From: Burkholderia sp. PAMC 26561
Lineage (GTDB): Bacteria > Pseudomonadota > Gammaproteobacteria > Burkholderiales > Burkholderiaceae
Assembly (NCBI RefSeq): GCF_001557535.2
Contig: NZ_CP014315.1
Coordinates: 1,302,001-1,366,000 of the forward strand
Reading direction: 5' to 3'
DNA length: 64,000 nt
Shown here: one piece after another, positions 9,522 to 16,949 of the stretch
How the letters are laid out: each line of letters opens with the position of its first letter
Numbering within the stretch: the first letter of the stretch is position 1
Position numbers and translations under genes: made by a program
The notes under the pieces: generated by a model
Databases searched by the model: none
Told to the model about the DNA's origin: nothing
Seen by the model: only the letters and a program-made list of their open reading frames with translations

Positions 9522-9920
9522 ATGATTTCACACGTATTCGTGGGTATTACCGACTTTGAACGTGCCTTTACGTTTTACTCAGCAGTTCTGGGAGATCTGC
9601 GACTCCAGTTGAAGTTTTGTGAGAGAGATAAACAATGGGCGGGATGGATGGCGGCGTCCACCCCCCGTCCGCTGTTCCTGATCGGCCGGCCATATGACGG
9701 CGATTCGGCACGCAGTGGAAATGGCCACATGATCGCGTTGCTTGCTCCTGATCGCAGCGCAGTCAATAACGCGCACGCCAGTGCTCTCGCGACTGGAGGC
9801 TCATGTGAAGGCGCACCCGGCTTGAGGCCCCAGTATCACCCGCACTACTATGGCGCATACTTTCGAGACCCGGACAGAAACAAGATTTGCGTTTGTTGTC
9901 ACGACGCAATGCAACCATAG
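9522..9920 (+). CDS. VOC (glyoxalase/bleomycin-resistance) family protein
   Basis: A 132-residue single-domain VOC protein, beginning ISHVFVGITDFERAFTFYSAVLG and ending with YYGAYFRDPDRNKICVCCH, the classic FRDPDGN-type ending. VOC proteins are metal-dependent lyases, dioxygenases or binding proteins; the present one has candidate metal ligands at the N-terminal histidine and in the C-terminal acidic/histidine positions. ATG 9522 is chosen because AAGGAA lies at proper distance, while ATG 9516 is too close to it. Real activity unknown. Confidence 0.8.
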   Translation: MISHVFVGITDFERAFTFYSAVLGDLRLQLKFCERDKQWAGWMAASTPRPLFLIGRPYDGDSARSGNGHMIALLAPDRSAVNNAHASALATGGSCEGAPGLRPQYHPHYYGAYFRDPDRNKICVCCHDAMQP

Positions 9921-10391
9921 CGAGAACACGCAGTTGCAAAACACCTGCTTCAGCCGTCAATATTTCATCTCGGCTTTTTCTTGTGCGCTATACCAAGACA
10001 CAAGATATGAGCGTCGTGAACTTATCAATGGAAAAGATCTGCCTTCCGCGCAACAGCAACGCCCCGAGGAAAACGCGCCAAAACGACACCGCGCGATCGA
10101 CGACGTGCCCATCGCTTCTGATCAAAAGCGTTCGTCAAGCGGATTTCGGCGGATCCATCCGTGTCAATAATCAACCAGATTCGGTCGCCGCGTCACAGGC
10201 GAATCACGTCCCCTCGCTGAACCCGAGATGGCATTCCTCCAACTCCAACCTTCCATAGGGTGGCTGCCGTGCCCGCCGGATCCCTTTCACGCCGAGTCGT
10301 AAGGAGATATCCGCTTCAATCCAGTTGTATAACGCGGTGAAGTGAAATCACCGATTCGTTCGCAGCGTCGTAAATGCGATGTCGCGAGACG
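9921..10391. other. Intergenic stretch, nothing recognised
   Basis: About 470 bases between the VOC gene and the end of the convergent GST gene. Frames on both strands are short or lack ribosome sites and known motifs. I see no repeat or RNA gene. Its length and irregular composition fit the neighbouring zone of gene decay. Confidence 0.4.
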
Positions 10392-11015
10392 TCACGGGTT
10401 GCCATTTCGCCCGTGCAGCAGGAACGCCGGACGCTGGCTCAAGCGTTCAAAATAGGCGTGCACAGCGGGCAGATCCGGACGCTCCATTGGCGTCATATAC
10501 CACCGGTTCGTGGACAGTCCCAGCACCACGTCGGCAAGCGTAAAGCCATGACCCGCTGCGAATGCGCCGGTTTTTTCAAGCTGCGCGTCGAGCATCCGCA
10601 TGTGTCGATTCCAGTTGGCGACGCTCGCAGCAAGCACGTGTGGATCGGTGTGCGCAGGACTTTTGCGAACCAGCGCCATGAAGGCAAAGCGCCACGCGTT
10701 GTTCAACTCCGTGGCCTGCCAGTCCATCCATTGCTCGACGCGCGCCCGACCTTCAGGATCCGTCGGCAGAAGGTCGCTTCGGCCGTTACGGCTCGCGAGA
10801 TATCTGCAGATGCTGTTCGACTCCCACAGCACGAACGACCCATCCTTGATCACGGGCACCATTGCATTGGGATTCAGCGCCACGAATTCTGGCGCTTCAG
10901 TCGACCTGAAACCTGAACCCCATTGCTCGTGCTCATAAGTCAATTCCATCTCGGCACACAGCCAGAGCACTTTGCGCACGTTGATGGACAAGGACTTACC
11001 GAAGATTTTGAGCAT
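10392..11015 (-). CDS. Glutathione S-transferase family protein
   Basis: A 207-residue GST. The N-terminal thioredoxin-fold domain (1-80) has the active-site region GKSLSINVRKV, a cis-proline in AMVPVIKDG and the glutathione-binding ESNSICRYL. An all-helical C-terminal domain follows, with a TLADVVLG segment typical of the family. It should conjugate glutathione to electrophiles in the cytoplasm. AGAGGTGA lies just before ATG 11015, which excludes the long upstream extension of the frame. It starts 14 bases after the PhzF gene ends, so the two are probably co-transcribed. Confidence 0.88.
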   Translation of the reverse strand: MLKIFGKSLSINVRKVLWLCAEMELTYEHEQWGSGFRSTEAPEFVALNPNAMVPVIKDGSFVLWESNSICRYLASRNGRSDLLPTDPEGRARVEQWMDWQATELNNAWRFAFMALVRKSPAHTDPHVLAASVANWNRHMRMLDAQLEKTGAFAAGHGFTLADVVLGLSTNRWYMTPMERPDLPAVHAYFERLSQRPAFLLHGRNGNP

Positions 11016-11028
11016 GGTAGTCACCTCT

Positions 11029-11874
11029 TTAACATGGCCGTTCAGGATGGAATGATCCGCGCGGTACCGGAGACCGGATCGAACTGCCCAAGGCCGGCGT
11101 GATTTCCGCTCGCAGGCAAGAACGCATACCCATGTCTTCACCTTGCACGACCTCGATGGCACCCGCATGCGGCCACCGGATGTCGCGCAGGTACCCGGCG
11201 AAAGCAGCCGTTGCTGCGCCGGTTGCCGGATCTTCGTACACGCCACCATACGCGAACGCATTGCGCGTGTTGAACCGCTGCTGTGTCTCAGCGTGCCCCA
11301 GCAGGACGGTTGTCCATCCTTCCTGGATCATTAGCTCGCGACCAGCATCGAAGTTGTACTTCATCGCCGCCAATGTCCGGCGGCTCTCGAGCATCAGCAC
11401 GAGATGATCTGCACCTGCATGAATGAGGGCGGGCGGGATCCTGGGGTCCAGGTCGTCGTCCGTGAAGCCGAACAGACGCAGCGCCGCGGAGACGAGCAGG
11501 GCCGGCGCTGGGCTGCTGCGCGTGGGCGGAGATTGCAGGGTGGCCAGGATGAGGTTGCCGGTGCGCCGTGCCTCGACGGTTATCTCAGCGTGGTTGAGCA
11601 CGAGGGCGAATGCACCTTCGCCATGCCTCAGAGCCAGCGCCGCGCCGAGGGCGATGGTTGCATGTCCGCAGAACGGCACTTCTGATGCCGGTGAAAAGTA
11701 GCGAACCCGCCAGCTACTGCCAGCCTCAGCGGCAAAGACCGTCTCGGAGAATCCAACTTCCGCTGCGATTCGCTGCATTTCGGTACTCGTCGGAAGTTCA
11801 TCGGCAATGACGACGCCTGCGGGATTTCCCCCGGCGTCCCCGTCTGAGAATGCAGCAATCTTGAGGACATTCAT
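11029..11874 (-). CDS. PhzF-family isomerase, C-terminus altered by a frameshift
   Basis: A 281-residue protein of the diaminopimelate-epimerase-fold PhzF family. It has GNPAGVV near the N-terminus, the catalytic glutamate in GFSETVF, and PFCGHATIALGAAL. The last motif, normally IRVSGTA..., is lost in the reading frame. After SSIR the frame continues into an unrelated tail, but the sequence VSGTARIIPS followed by a stop is present in the next frame. One missing base near 11073-11077, in a short G run, explains this. The protein is shortened by the wrong last 20 or so residues and may be unstable, or this is a sequencing error. Family substrates vary. Confidence 0.8.
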   Translation of the reverse strand: MNVLKIAAFSDGDAGGNPAGVVIADELPTSTEMQRIAAEVGFSETVFAAEAGSSWRVRYFSPASEVPFCGHATIALGAALALRHGEGAFALVLNHAEITVEARRTGNLILATLQSPPTRSSPAPALLVSAALRLFGFTDDDLDPRIPPALIHAGADHLVLMLESRRTLAAMKYNFDAGRELMIQEGWTTVLLGHAETQQRFNTRNAFAYGGVYEDPATGAATAAFAGYLRDIRWPHAGAIEVVQGEDMGMRSCLRAEITPALGSSIRSPVPRGSFHPERPC

Positions 11875-12167
11875 TCGTTGTTCCCTGGTTCCTGATGTGT
11901 CAAGCGAGACAGCATGCCGTAATCGCGTTCGCCGAGCGAGCGCAGCAACATTGCATTTGCTTCGAGCACGACGGCCTGACCTTCGATCAACGCTACCCGA
12001 GGGTCGCGCGGCACGACGCCTTTGGAGGAAAGCCGATCCACACCCATGTTGAGGCCATGGAAGAACACGTCAAAGGTGTGTTCCCAAGCCTTCTTTAAAG
12101 CGGCGTCTCCGTGCGCTTAGCGCAAGCAATCGCAGGCGGCAAATTCTGTGGTCATCGTCGTATCCAT
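11871..12167 (-). pseudogene. Broken transcriptional regulator gene (MarR-like remnant)
   Basis: Reading on the minus strand from ATG 12167, the frame starts MDTTMTTEFAACDCLR, which is how many MarR proteins begin. It meets TAA at 12117-12119 and then continues open in the same frame to a stop overlapping the PhzF start. The second part includes DRLSSKGVVPRDPR and a LLRSLGERDY helix, like the wing and the last helix of a MarR protein. The whole is about 98 codons against the usual 140-150, so the middle is missing as well. Family assignment is tentative. If right, it once regulated the PhzF-GST pair. Confidence 0.4.
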
Positions 12168-12416
12168 CCGAGCCAATAAGCCGCCGTAGCAGCAAGCAAC
12201 CGCCCCATCTTCAATGACTATCGTACCTCCGCGCAGCAAAAGCCAACGCCTTCCATATGGAGGCACTCACCGATCAGCGTGCGTACGGTCGCTCACTCGC
12301 GCAGCGACGCTTGGCCGGCGCAAAAAAACGTGTTCAGGCGTGCGGCAATCCCAGGCAGAAGGCCATTCATAGTAGAGGTCTGGCCAATCTATATGGTTTG
12401 CCGGCCAATGTTAATA

Positions 12417-12433
12417 TCCAATTCAAAATTGGA
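12417..12433. promoter_or_regulatory. Perfect inverted repeat upstream of the MocR remnant
   Basis: TCCAATT (12417-12423), a three-base spacer CAA, then AATTGGA (12427-12433). It ends 19 bases before the ATG of the MocR-like remnant. It is placed as an autoregulatory operator. Binding is inferred. Confidence 0.4.
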
Positions 12434-12452
12434 CCTACGAACGGAACCCGAC

Positions 12453-12850
12453 ATGGCGGTGACTGCAACGCTGGACAATCTTGGTTTCCAGCCCAATCCC
12501 GACGCTTCCGAGCCACACTACGTTCAATTGACTGTGGCCCTCGCTGACGCAATCCGTACCGGCCGCATCTGAGTGGGGGCGCAATTGCCATCAGACCGCT
12601 CTTACGCCGGGCAACTGGGCGTCAGCCGTACCACCGTCACTGCCGCCTATCAAGAGTTGAAGGCCTGGGACCTGGTACGGGGGTATGTGGGGCGAGGGGC
12701 AATCGTGGTCACCGACGACCCCGATCGAGCGTCCACTGACCGTTCTGCAACGACACAGAAACCCGGCTGCAGGCCATTCGGCGTTCGCCCCGGTGTAGTG
12801 CCTTGGCCGGACAACAACCGATTATCGACCTCGAGCGCTTTCCACCCTGG
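12453..12850 (+). pseudogene. Truncated MocR/GntR regulator with in-frame TGA
   Basis: The frame from ATG 12453 encodes a GntR winged-helix of the MocR type: HYVQLTVALADAIRTGRI, then TGA (12570-12572), then in the same frame VGAQLPSDRSYAGQLGVSRT and LVRGYVGRGAIVV. The stop replaces a position usually filled by a small or polar residue in the loop before GxxLPS. The aminotransferase domain of about 330 residues that MocR proteins carry is absent; after about 12730 similarity fades and the end of a convergent MFS gene follows. Hence it is both interrupted and truncated. Confidence 0.7.
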
Positions 12851-14295
12851 TCAGCGCGCGGCACCGTCATGGACCCTTCGATCTGCCCGCGCCGTCGAAA
12901 GAGTGATTCCGGGCGCATGCCTGTTTTGCATCAAGGCCAACCGCCACATCAGTGCGGCCGCGATCGATACAGCCACTGCAGTCCACAATGCAGCGCGCAT
13001 GCCGGCCTCGAACGGATGAAGCGTCGCAATCAGTGTCCCGAAGATGGCAACGCCCAATGCAGCCCCGGTCTGCCGCGCTGAATTGAGGACGGCAGCAGCG
13101 ACGCCTGCTCGATGTTTCTCCACGGTTCCCATGGCCGGAGCTGTGGCTGCCGGCGAGACGAAGCCGGAGGCCAGGCCGATCGCCAGCAGCGGAGCAACGG
13201 CAAGCCAATAAGGTGACGAATGGCTGGCTGAGAGCATGCCAAGAGCGCCCATGGCGTAGAAGCCGAACGCCGCACACATCGACCAACGTGCCCCACAGAG
13301 CCTCACGATGCGATTGGAGACCATGCTTCCCACCGCGACCATCGCCGTCATCGGCAGCAATGCGAGCCCGGCCCCCAAGGGGGCGTAGCCGCGAGCCTGC
13401 TGATAGTAGAGGCTGGTGACAAAAAGCAGGCCATAGAACACGAAAGCCGAGGCCATGGAAACACAGGTCGATCCGGTGAAAACACCACTTTTGAAAAACG
13501 AAAGCGGCAGCATCGGATGCGAGTTTCGCGCCTCGGCCGCAAGGAACGTCGCCCCGGCTAAAATCGTGACGACGATGCCCGCCATGATCAACGGTGAGTG
13601 CCACCCGAGCGTCTTGCCTTCGATAAGCACCCCGATGAGCGCGCCAAGCGCGACGATCGCAGTCACTTGTCCGAGAGGATCGAAACGGCCGACCTCGGCT
13701 GGCCTTTCGTCACTCGCAATGTGCCATGTCATCCATAAGCCGACTAATCCGATCGGTACATTCACGTAGAAGATGCTGCGCCAATCGAACAGATGGATCA
13801 GAACACCGCCGATCAGAGGGCCAGCCGCCATCGCAACCCCGCCGCAACCGACCCATATTCCGACTGCGCGTGCCCGCTGCTCCGGATCGGGACAGGCATG
13901 GTTGATGAGCTTCAGCGAGCACGGCACCAGCATGGCTGCGCCCACTCCCTGCAGGACACGGGCGGCAATGAGGCTCGGCAAACCCGGCGCTAACCCGCAG
14001 ATCGACGAGGCGAGCGTAAACATCACCAGGCCGGCAAAGTAGACGTTTCGCGCCCCCCAGCGATCGCCTAACGTGCCACCCGTCAGCAGCATGCTGGCGA
14101 ATGCCAACTTGCCAACGTATAGGCGGTCATTACCCATTGCAGACCCGCGATCTGGGTCGCCATCGACGCTGAAATGCGATCCAGGGCGACATTGACGATC
14201 GACGTGTCCAGAAGGACGACAACGTAGCTGACGCTGGTTGCCGCCAGAACCCAACGTTGGAGAGCGCCCTTACTCTCCGAATCCGGCGCGTTCAC
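12851..14295 (-). pseudogene. MFS multidrug exporter (DHA2/EmrB-type), frameshifted
   Basis: The intact product would be about 478 residues with 14 membrane helices. The N-terminal part, from GTG 14295, contains VVVLLDTSIVNVALDRI and QWVMTAYTLA. The rest, in another frame, starts LAFASMLLTGGTLGDRWG and runs to 12851. The break is an 8-base tandem duplication at 14102-14115 (TGCCAA CT TGCCAA on the plus strand). Removing eight bases restores a single frame of exactly 479 codons. Members of this family expel drugs or dyes by proton antiport. The start overlaps the stop of the NTF2-like gene (GTGA), so both form one unit facing the ArsR gene. Probably inactive. Confidence 0.85.
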
Positions 14296-14723
14296 GTGGC
14301 GGGCTCGTCGAGGGCGGCAACGAGCGCCTTGAAACCGACCCAGCCCCAGTAGACCCGATGATGGGCGATCAGCCCGTGGGTGATGTCCATCACCTCGACA
14401 AGATCGACCTGATCGCCTTGGGGCGTATTGCGTGGATACTCCCAGGTGAGTTGCCGGCCATTGGAGAAGAACGTTCCCGTTCGATACCAGCGACCCAGAT
14501 CGTTCTGCAATTTATTCAGGCCGGCCTCGAAAAATGCCCCGATCTCGGATTTTCCCTTCAGGATGCCCTGGGCTTTGTCTTTCAGGGTCGCCAGGATCAG
14601 AGGGGTTTCAAGGATCGCGTCTTCGGCATAGAGCGCCATCAGGCCGTCGAGATCGCGCCCGAGGATCGTTTCGTGCCAGCGTTCGTAGACGTGGAGGATT
14701 TCGGCATCGTAGCTTTCGGTCAT
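14292..14723 (-). CDS. Nuclear transport factor 2 (SnoaL-like) family protein
   Basis: A 143-residue NTF2-fold protein with the characteristic opening ILHVYERWHETILGRDLDGLMALYAEDAILETPL and a WEYPR segment in the sheet. Members are small cone-shaped enzymes or binding proteins (isomerases, cyclases, hydratases); the activity cannot be told. It is the first gene of the unit with the broken MFS exporter and is divergent from an ArsR regulator, with 125 bases between them. Confidence 0.8.
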   Translation of the reverse strand: MTESYDAEILHVYERWHETILGRDLDGLMALYAEDAILETPLILATLKDKAQGILKGKSEIGAFFEAGLNKLQNDLGRWYRTGTFFSNGRQLTWEYPRNTPQGDQVDLVEVMDITHGLIAHHRVYWGWVGFKALVAALDEPAT

Positions 14724-14776
14724 TGTTGACTCCCATCGTGAGCATGATCGAAAGTCTACGGTGGGTTCGATGCAAG

Positions 14777-14800
14777 ATGTTTCGACACGTATCGAAACAT
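14777..14800. promoter_or_regulatory. Operator-like inverted repeat between NTF2-like and ArsR genes
   Basis: ATGTTTCGA (14777-14785), a six-base spacer, then TCGAAACAT (14792-14800). The nine-base arms match perfectly and lie in the 125-base divergent promoter. Its placement suggests the binding site of the adjacent ArsR-type repressor, controlling both directions. Confidence 0.55.
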
Positions 14801-14848
14801 GCGAGCAGCGTCGGTGCTATCTTGACCGGACATCCATGGAGTTCGCCG

Positions 14849-15559
14849 ATGAACCCGCAACCGAATATCGCTTCCGCCGCCTTCTTGATCGCCGATCCGG
14901 CCCGTGCTGCCATGCTCATGAGCCTGCTCGACGGACGTGCCCGGCCTGCCGGCGAGCTGGCCTTTGCCGCCGGCGTAACACCACAGACCGCCAGTTCGCA
15001 TTTGGGAAAGCTTCTTGCGGGCGGCCTGCTGGTAGTCGAAACGGAGGGCCGGCACCGCTATTACCGGTTGGGCGGCTCTCACGTCGCCTCAGTGCTGGAA
15101 AACCTCGCCTCGATCGGCGTGACAGAAGTCATGCGACGCAAGCCCCCAAGTAAGGAAGCGCAAAGGCTTCAGTTCGCGCGCTGCTGCTACGATCACTTGG
15201 CGGGGCGCATTGGTGTCGCTATCACTCACGGCCTGCTAGCACGCGGCTTCCTGATTGCTTCGGCAGACAAGCGATACGACATGACGCCAGATGGCATCGA
15301 ATGGTTTTTCCGCATGGGTCTGGATGTGACGAAACTCAAGCCGAACCGCCGCGGCCTTGCGCGCCAGTGCCTCGACTGGACCGAGCGGGAGCATCACCTC
15401 GCCGGCCCGCTGGGTGCGCAATTCATGAGCTTGCTATGTTCCAGTGGCTGGCTGCGGCGCTCTGAATCATCGCGTGCCGTTCAAGTTACGTCGAAAGGAT
15501 CGAGCGGCCTTAGAGAACAGCTCGGCGTTGATACGGGCTCGCTTGCAATTGCTGCCTGA
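14849..15559 (+). CDS. ArsR-family transcriptional regulator
   Basis: A 236-residue regulator. Residues 10-90 form an ArsR winged helix (IADPARAAMLMSLLDG, AAGVTPQTASSHLGKLL, EGRHRYYRLG). It is followed by a C-terminal domain of about 130 residues found in longer ArsR proteins of proteobacteria. No metal-binding CxC-type motif is seen in the recognition helix, so the signal is probably organic. ATG 14849 is preferred, since upstream in-frame starts would place the operator inside the gene. It is divergent from the NTF2-like/MFS unit, its likely target. Confidence 0.8.
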   Translation: MNPQPNIASAAFLIADPARAAMLMSLLDGRARPAGELAFAAGVTPQTASSHLGKLLAGGLLVVETEGRHRYYRLGGSHVASVLENLASIGVTEVMRRKPPSKEAQRLQFARCCYDHLAGRIGVAITHGLLARGFLIASADKRYDMTPDGIEWFFRMGLDVTKLKPNRRGLARQCLDWTEREHHLAGPLGAQFMSLLCSSGWLRRSESSRAVQVTSKGSSGLREQLGVDTGSLAIAA

Positions 15560-15625
15560 CGTCTGGAAGCACAACCAAGCGAACGGCTGTAACTACCTCA
15601 CACCGGTCCTGCAATACCCCGAGGC

Positions 15626-15736
15626 TTAGATGCAGTCCCGGTTCTCATTCCGGCGCATTTTTTCCGCCAGAAACAACCGCATATCGATCAAGTCGAAACG
15701 CAATAGTCTGCCTTCGGCTTTGTCTAAGTCTGCCAT
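15626..15736 (-). pseudogene. LysR-family regulator stub
   Basis: A 36-codon frame from ATG 15736 ends RFDLIDMRLFLA followed by unrelated residues and TAA. RFDLxDxRLFLAVAE is the typical start of a LysR helix-turn-helix domain, so this is the first dozen or so residues of such a gene. It is divergent from the TauE/SafE permease gene, as a LysR regulator of a carrier would be. The remaining roughly 280 residues are missing; nothing else is recognisable in the 389-base gap 15560-15948. Confidence 0.45.
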
Positions 15737-15948
15737 CGGAAATGCCCGATTGTGAAGAGCATGAATGGCACTTAGGATACTTCACGCAAGACCACTCTTT
15801 AGTTAGGTAATCGCGCAAGAAAGACGGACACAGGCCGACGCTTTGGTCAAAGCCGCTTCTTGCGTATCTGATCGCGCCCGTAACCTTGGCAGTGTCATCG
15901 GACCAACCAAACTCTGTTCACGCGAAATATTCCAAGCCAAGGAATCAA

Positions 15949-16698
15949 ATGAATGATTACTTTTCGCCGACCGTCCTGATCATCGCATTGACCTTTTTTA
16001 TCGCCGGCGGCGTCAAGGGGGTGACAGGAATGGGATTGCCTACCGTTGCCATGGGTATCCTCGGCGTGGTCATGTCGCCCGTCAGCGCCGCGTCGCTTTT
16101 GATCATCCCGTCTTTCGTTACCAATTTCTGGCAGCTCTTCACAGGGCCGGACTTCGTTTCGCTAATCAAAAGGTTGTGGCTCATGATGCTTGGCATAGTG
16201 GTCGGCACCATCGCCGGCTCATCGCTTCTGACGAGCGCCAGCACTAGATGGACAGGCGTTGGACTGGGCGCCGCCCTGGTGTTCTACGCCGTACACAGTC
16301 TCTTGGCAAAACCATTGTCGGTGCCGGCGCGTACGGAGCGCTGGTTATCGCCAGTCATTGGGCTGATGACAGGCGTGATCACCGGAGGAACGGGAGTATT
16401 TGTCATTCCCGCTGTCCCTTATCTCCAGGCACTCGGCTTCAGTAAGGACGACCTGATTCAGGCACTGGGACTATCTTTCACGATCTCGACCATAGCGCTT
16501 ACCGCGGGACTGGCCCGCGGCGGAGCATTCCATCCTGGAAATATTGCGCTGTCCACAGTTGCTGTCGTCCCGGCGCTGCTAGGCATGTGGGGCGGGACCG
16601 CAATTCGCAAGCATATAAGTATCACCACCTTCCGCCGCTGGTTCCTGATCCTCCTCGTCGTCCTCGGCCTTGAACTCGTTGTTCGGCCCTTTTTCTGA
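15949..16698 (+). CDS. TauE/SafE family sulfite/anion exporter
   Basis: A 249-residue membrane protein with about eight helices and duplicated glycine-rich segments: FIAGGVKGVTGMGLPTVAMG near the start and GLMTGVITGGTGVFVIP in the second half, both hallmarks of TauE/SafE. Such carriers move sulfite, sulfonates or small organic anions. ATG 15949 follows AAGGAA. It stands alone, with a LysR stub upstream and ZapE-like debris downstream. Confidence 0.85.
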   Translation: MNDYFSPTVLIIALTFFIAGGVKGVTGMGLPTVAMGILGVVMSPVSAASLLIIPSFVTNFWQLFTGPDFVSLIKRLWLMMLGIVVGTIAGSSLLTSASTRWTGVGLGAALVFYAVHSLLAKPLSVPARTERWLSPVIGLMTGVITGGTGVFVIPAVPYLQALGFSKDDLIQALGLSFTISTIALTAGLARGGAFHPGNIALSTVAVVPALLGMWGGTAIRKHISITTFRRWFLILLVVLGLELVVRPFF

Positions 16699-16775
16699 TG
16701 TCGACGATGCTGCACGGCCAGGTAGACAGCTGACGCAGACCAAGCCCCCGTCCCATCGGCGGAGTCCGCACCTTT

Positions 16776-16931
16776 ATGCAGCGATATGACGGGCTTGCCG
16801 CGAGGGGAACGATCGAGCGTGATTCCGCGCAAGCCCGGATTGTGGCCGCGCTCGATGCGCTTGCTGGTCAGCTAGGCGGGCACCAAATGAAGCATTCGCG
16901 CTTTGGTCGGTTTCGTGCTGTCACCGTGTAG
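16776..16931 (+). pseudogene. ZapE/AFG1-like ATPase N-terminal stub
   Basis: A 51-codon frame that starts MQRYDGLAARGTIERDSAQ and continues ARIVAALDALAGQL. This is very like the extreme N-terminus of ZapE (AFG1-type) ATPases, which open with a Y-x-x-L...G-x-I-x-x-D-x-A-Q pattern before the Walker A region. The Walker motifs and everything after residue 35 are missing and replaced by unrelated residues. It is gene debris between the permease gene and a convergent MFS gene. Confidence 0.4.
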
Positions 16932-16949
16932 CAGCCACTGAAACTCCCG

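Noticed and set aside
12570..12572. TGA in the MocR gene as a selenocysteine codon
   Set aside because: The position is a loop residue of a helix-turn-helix protein, no selenocysteine is known there, and the rest of the gene is also missing.
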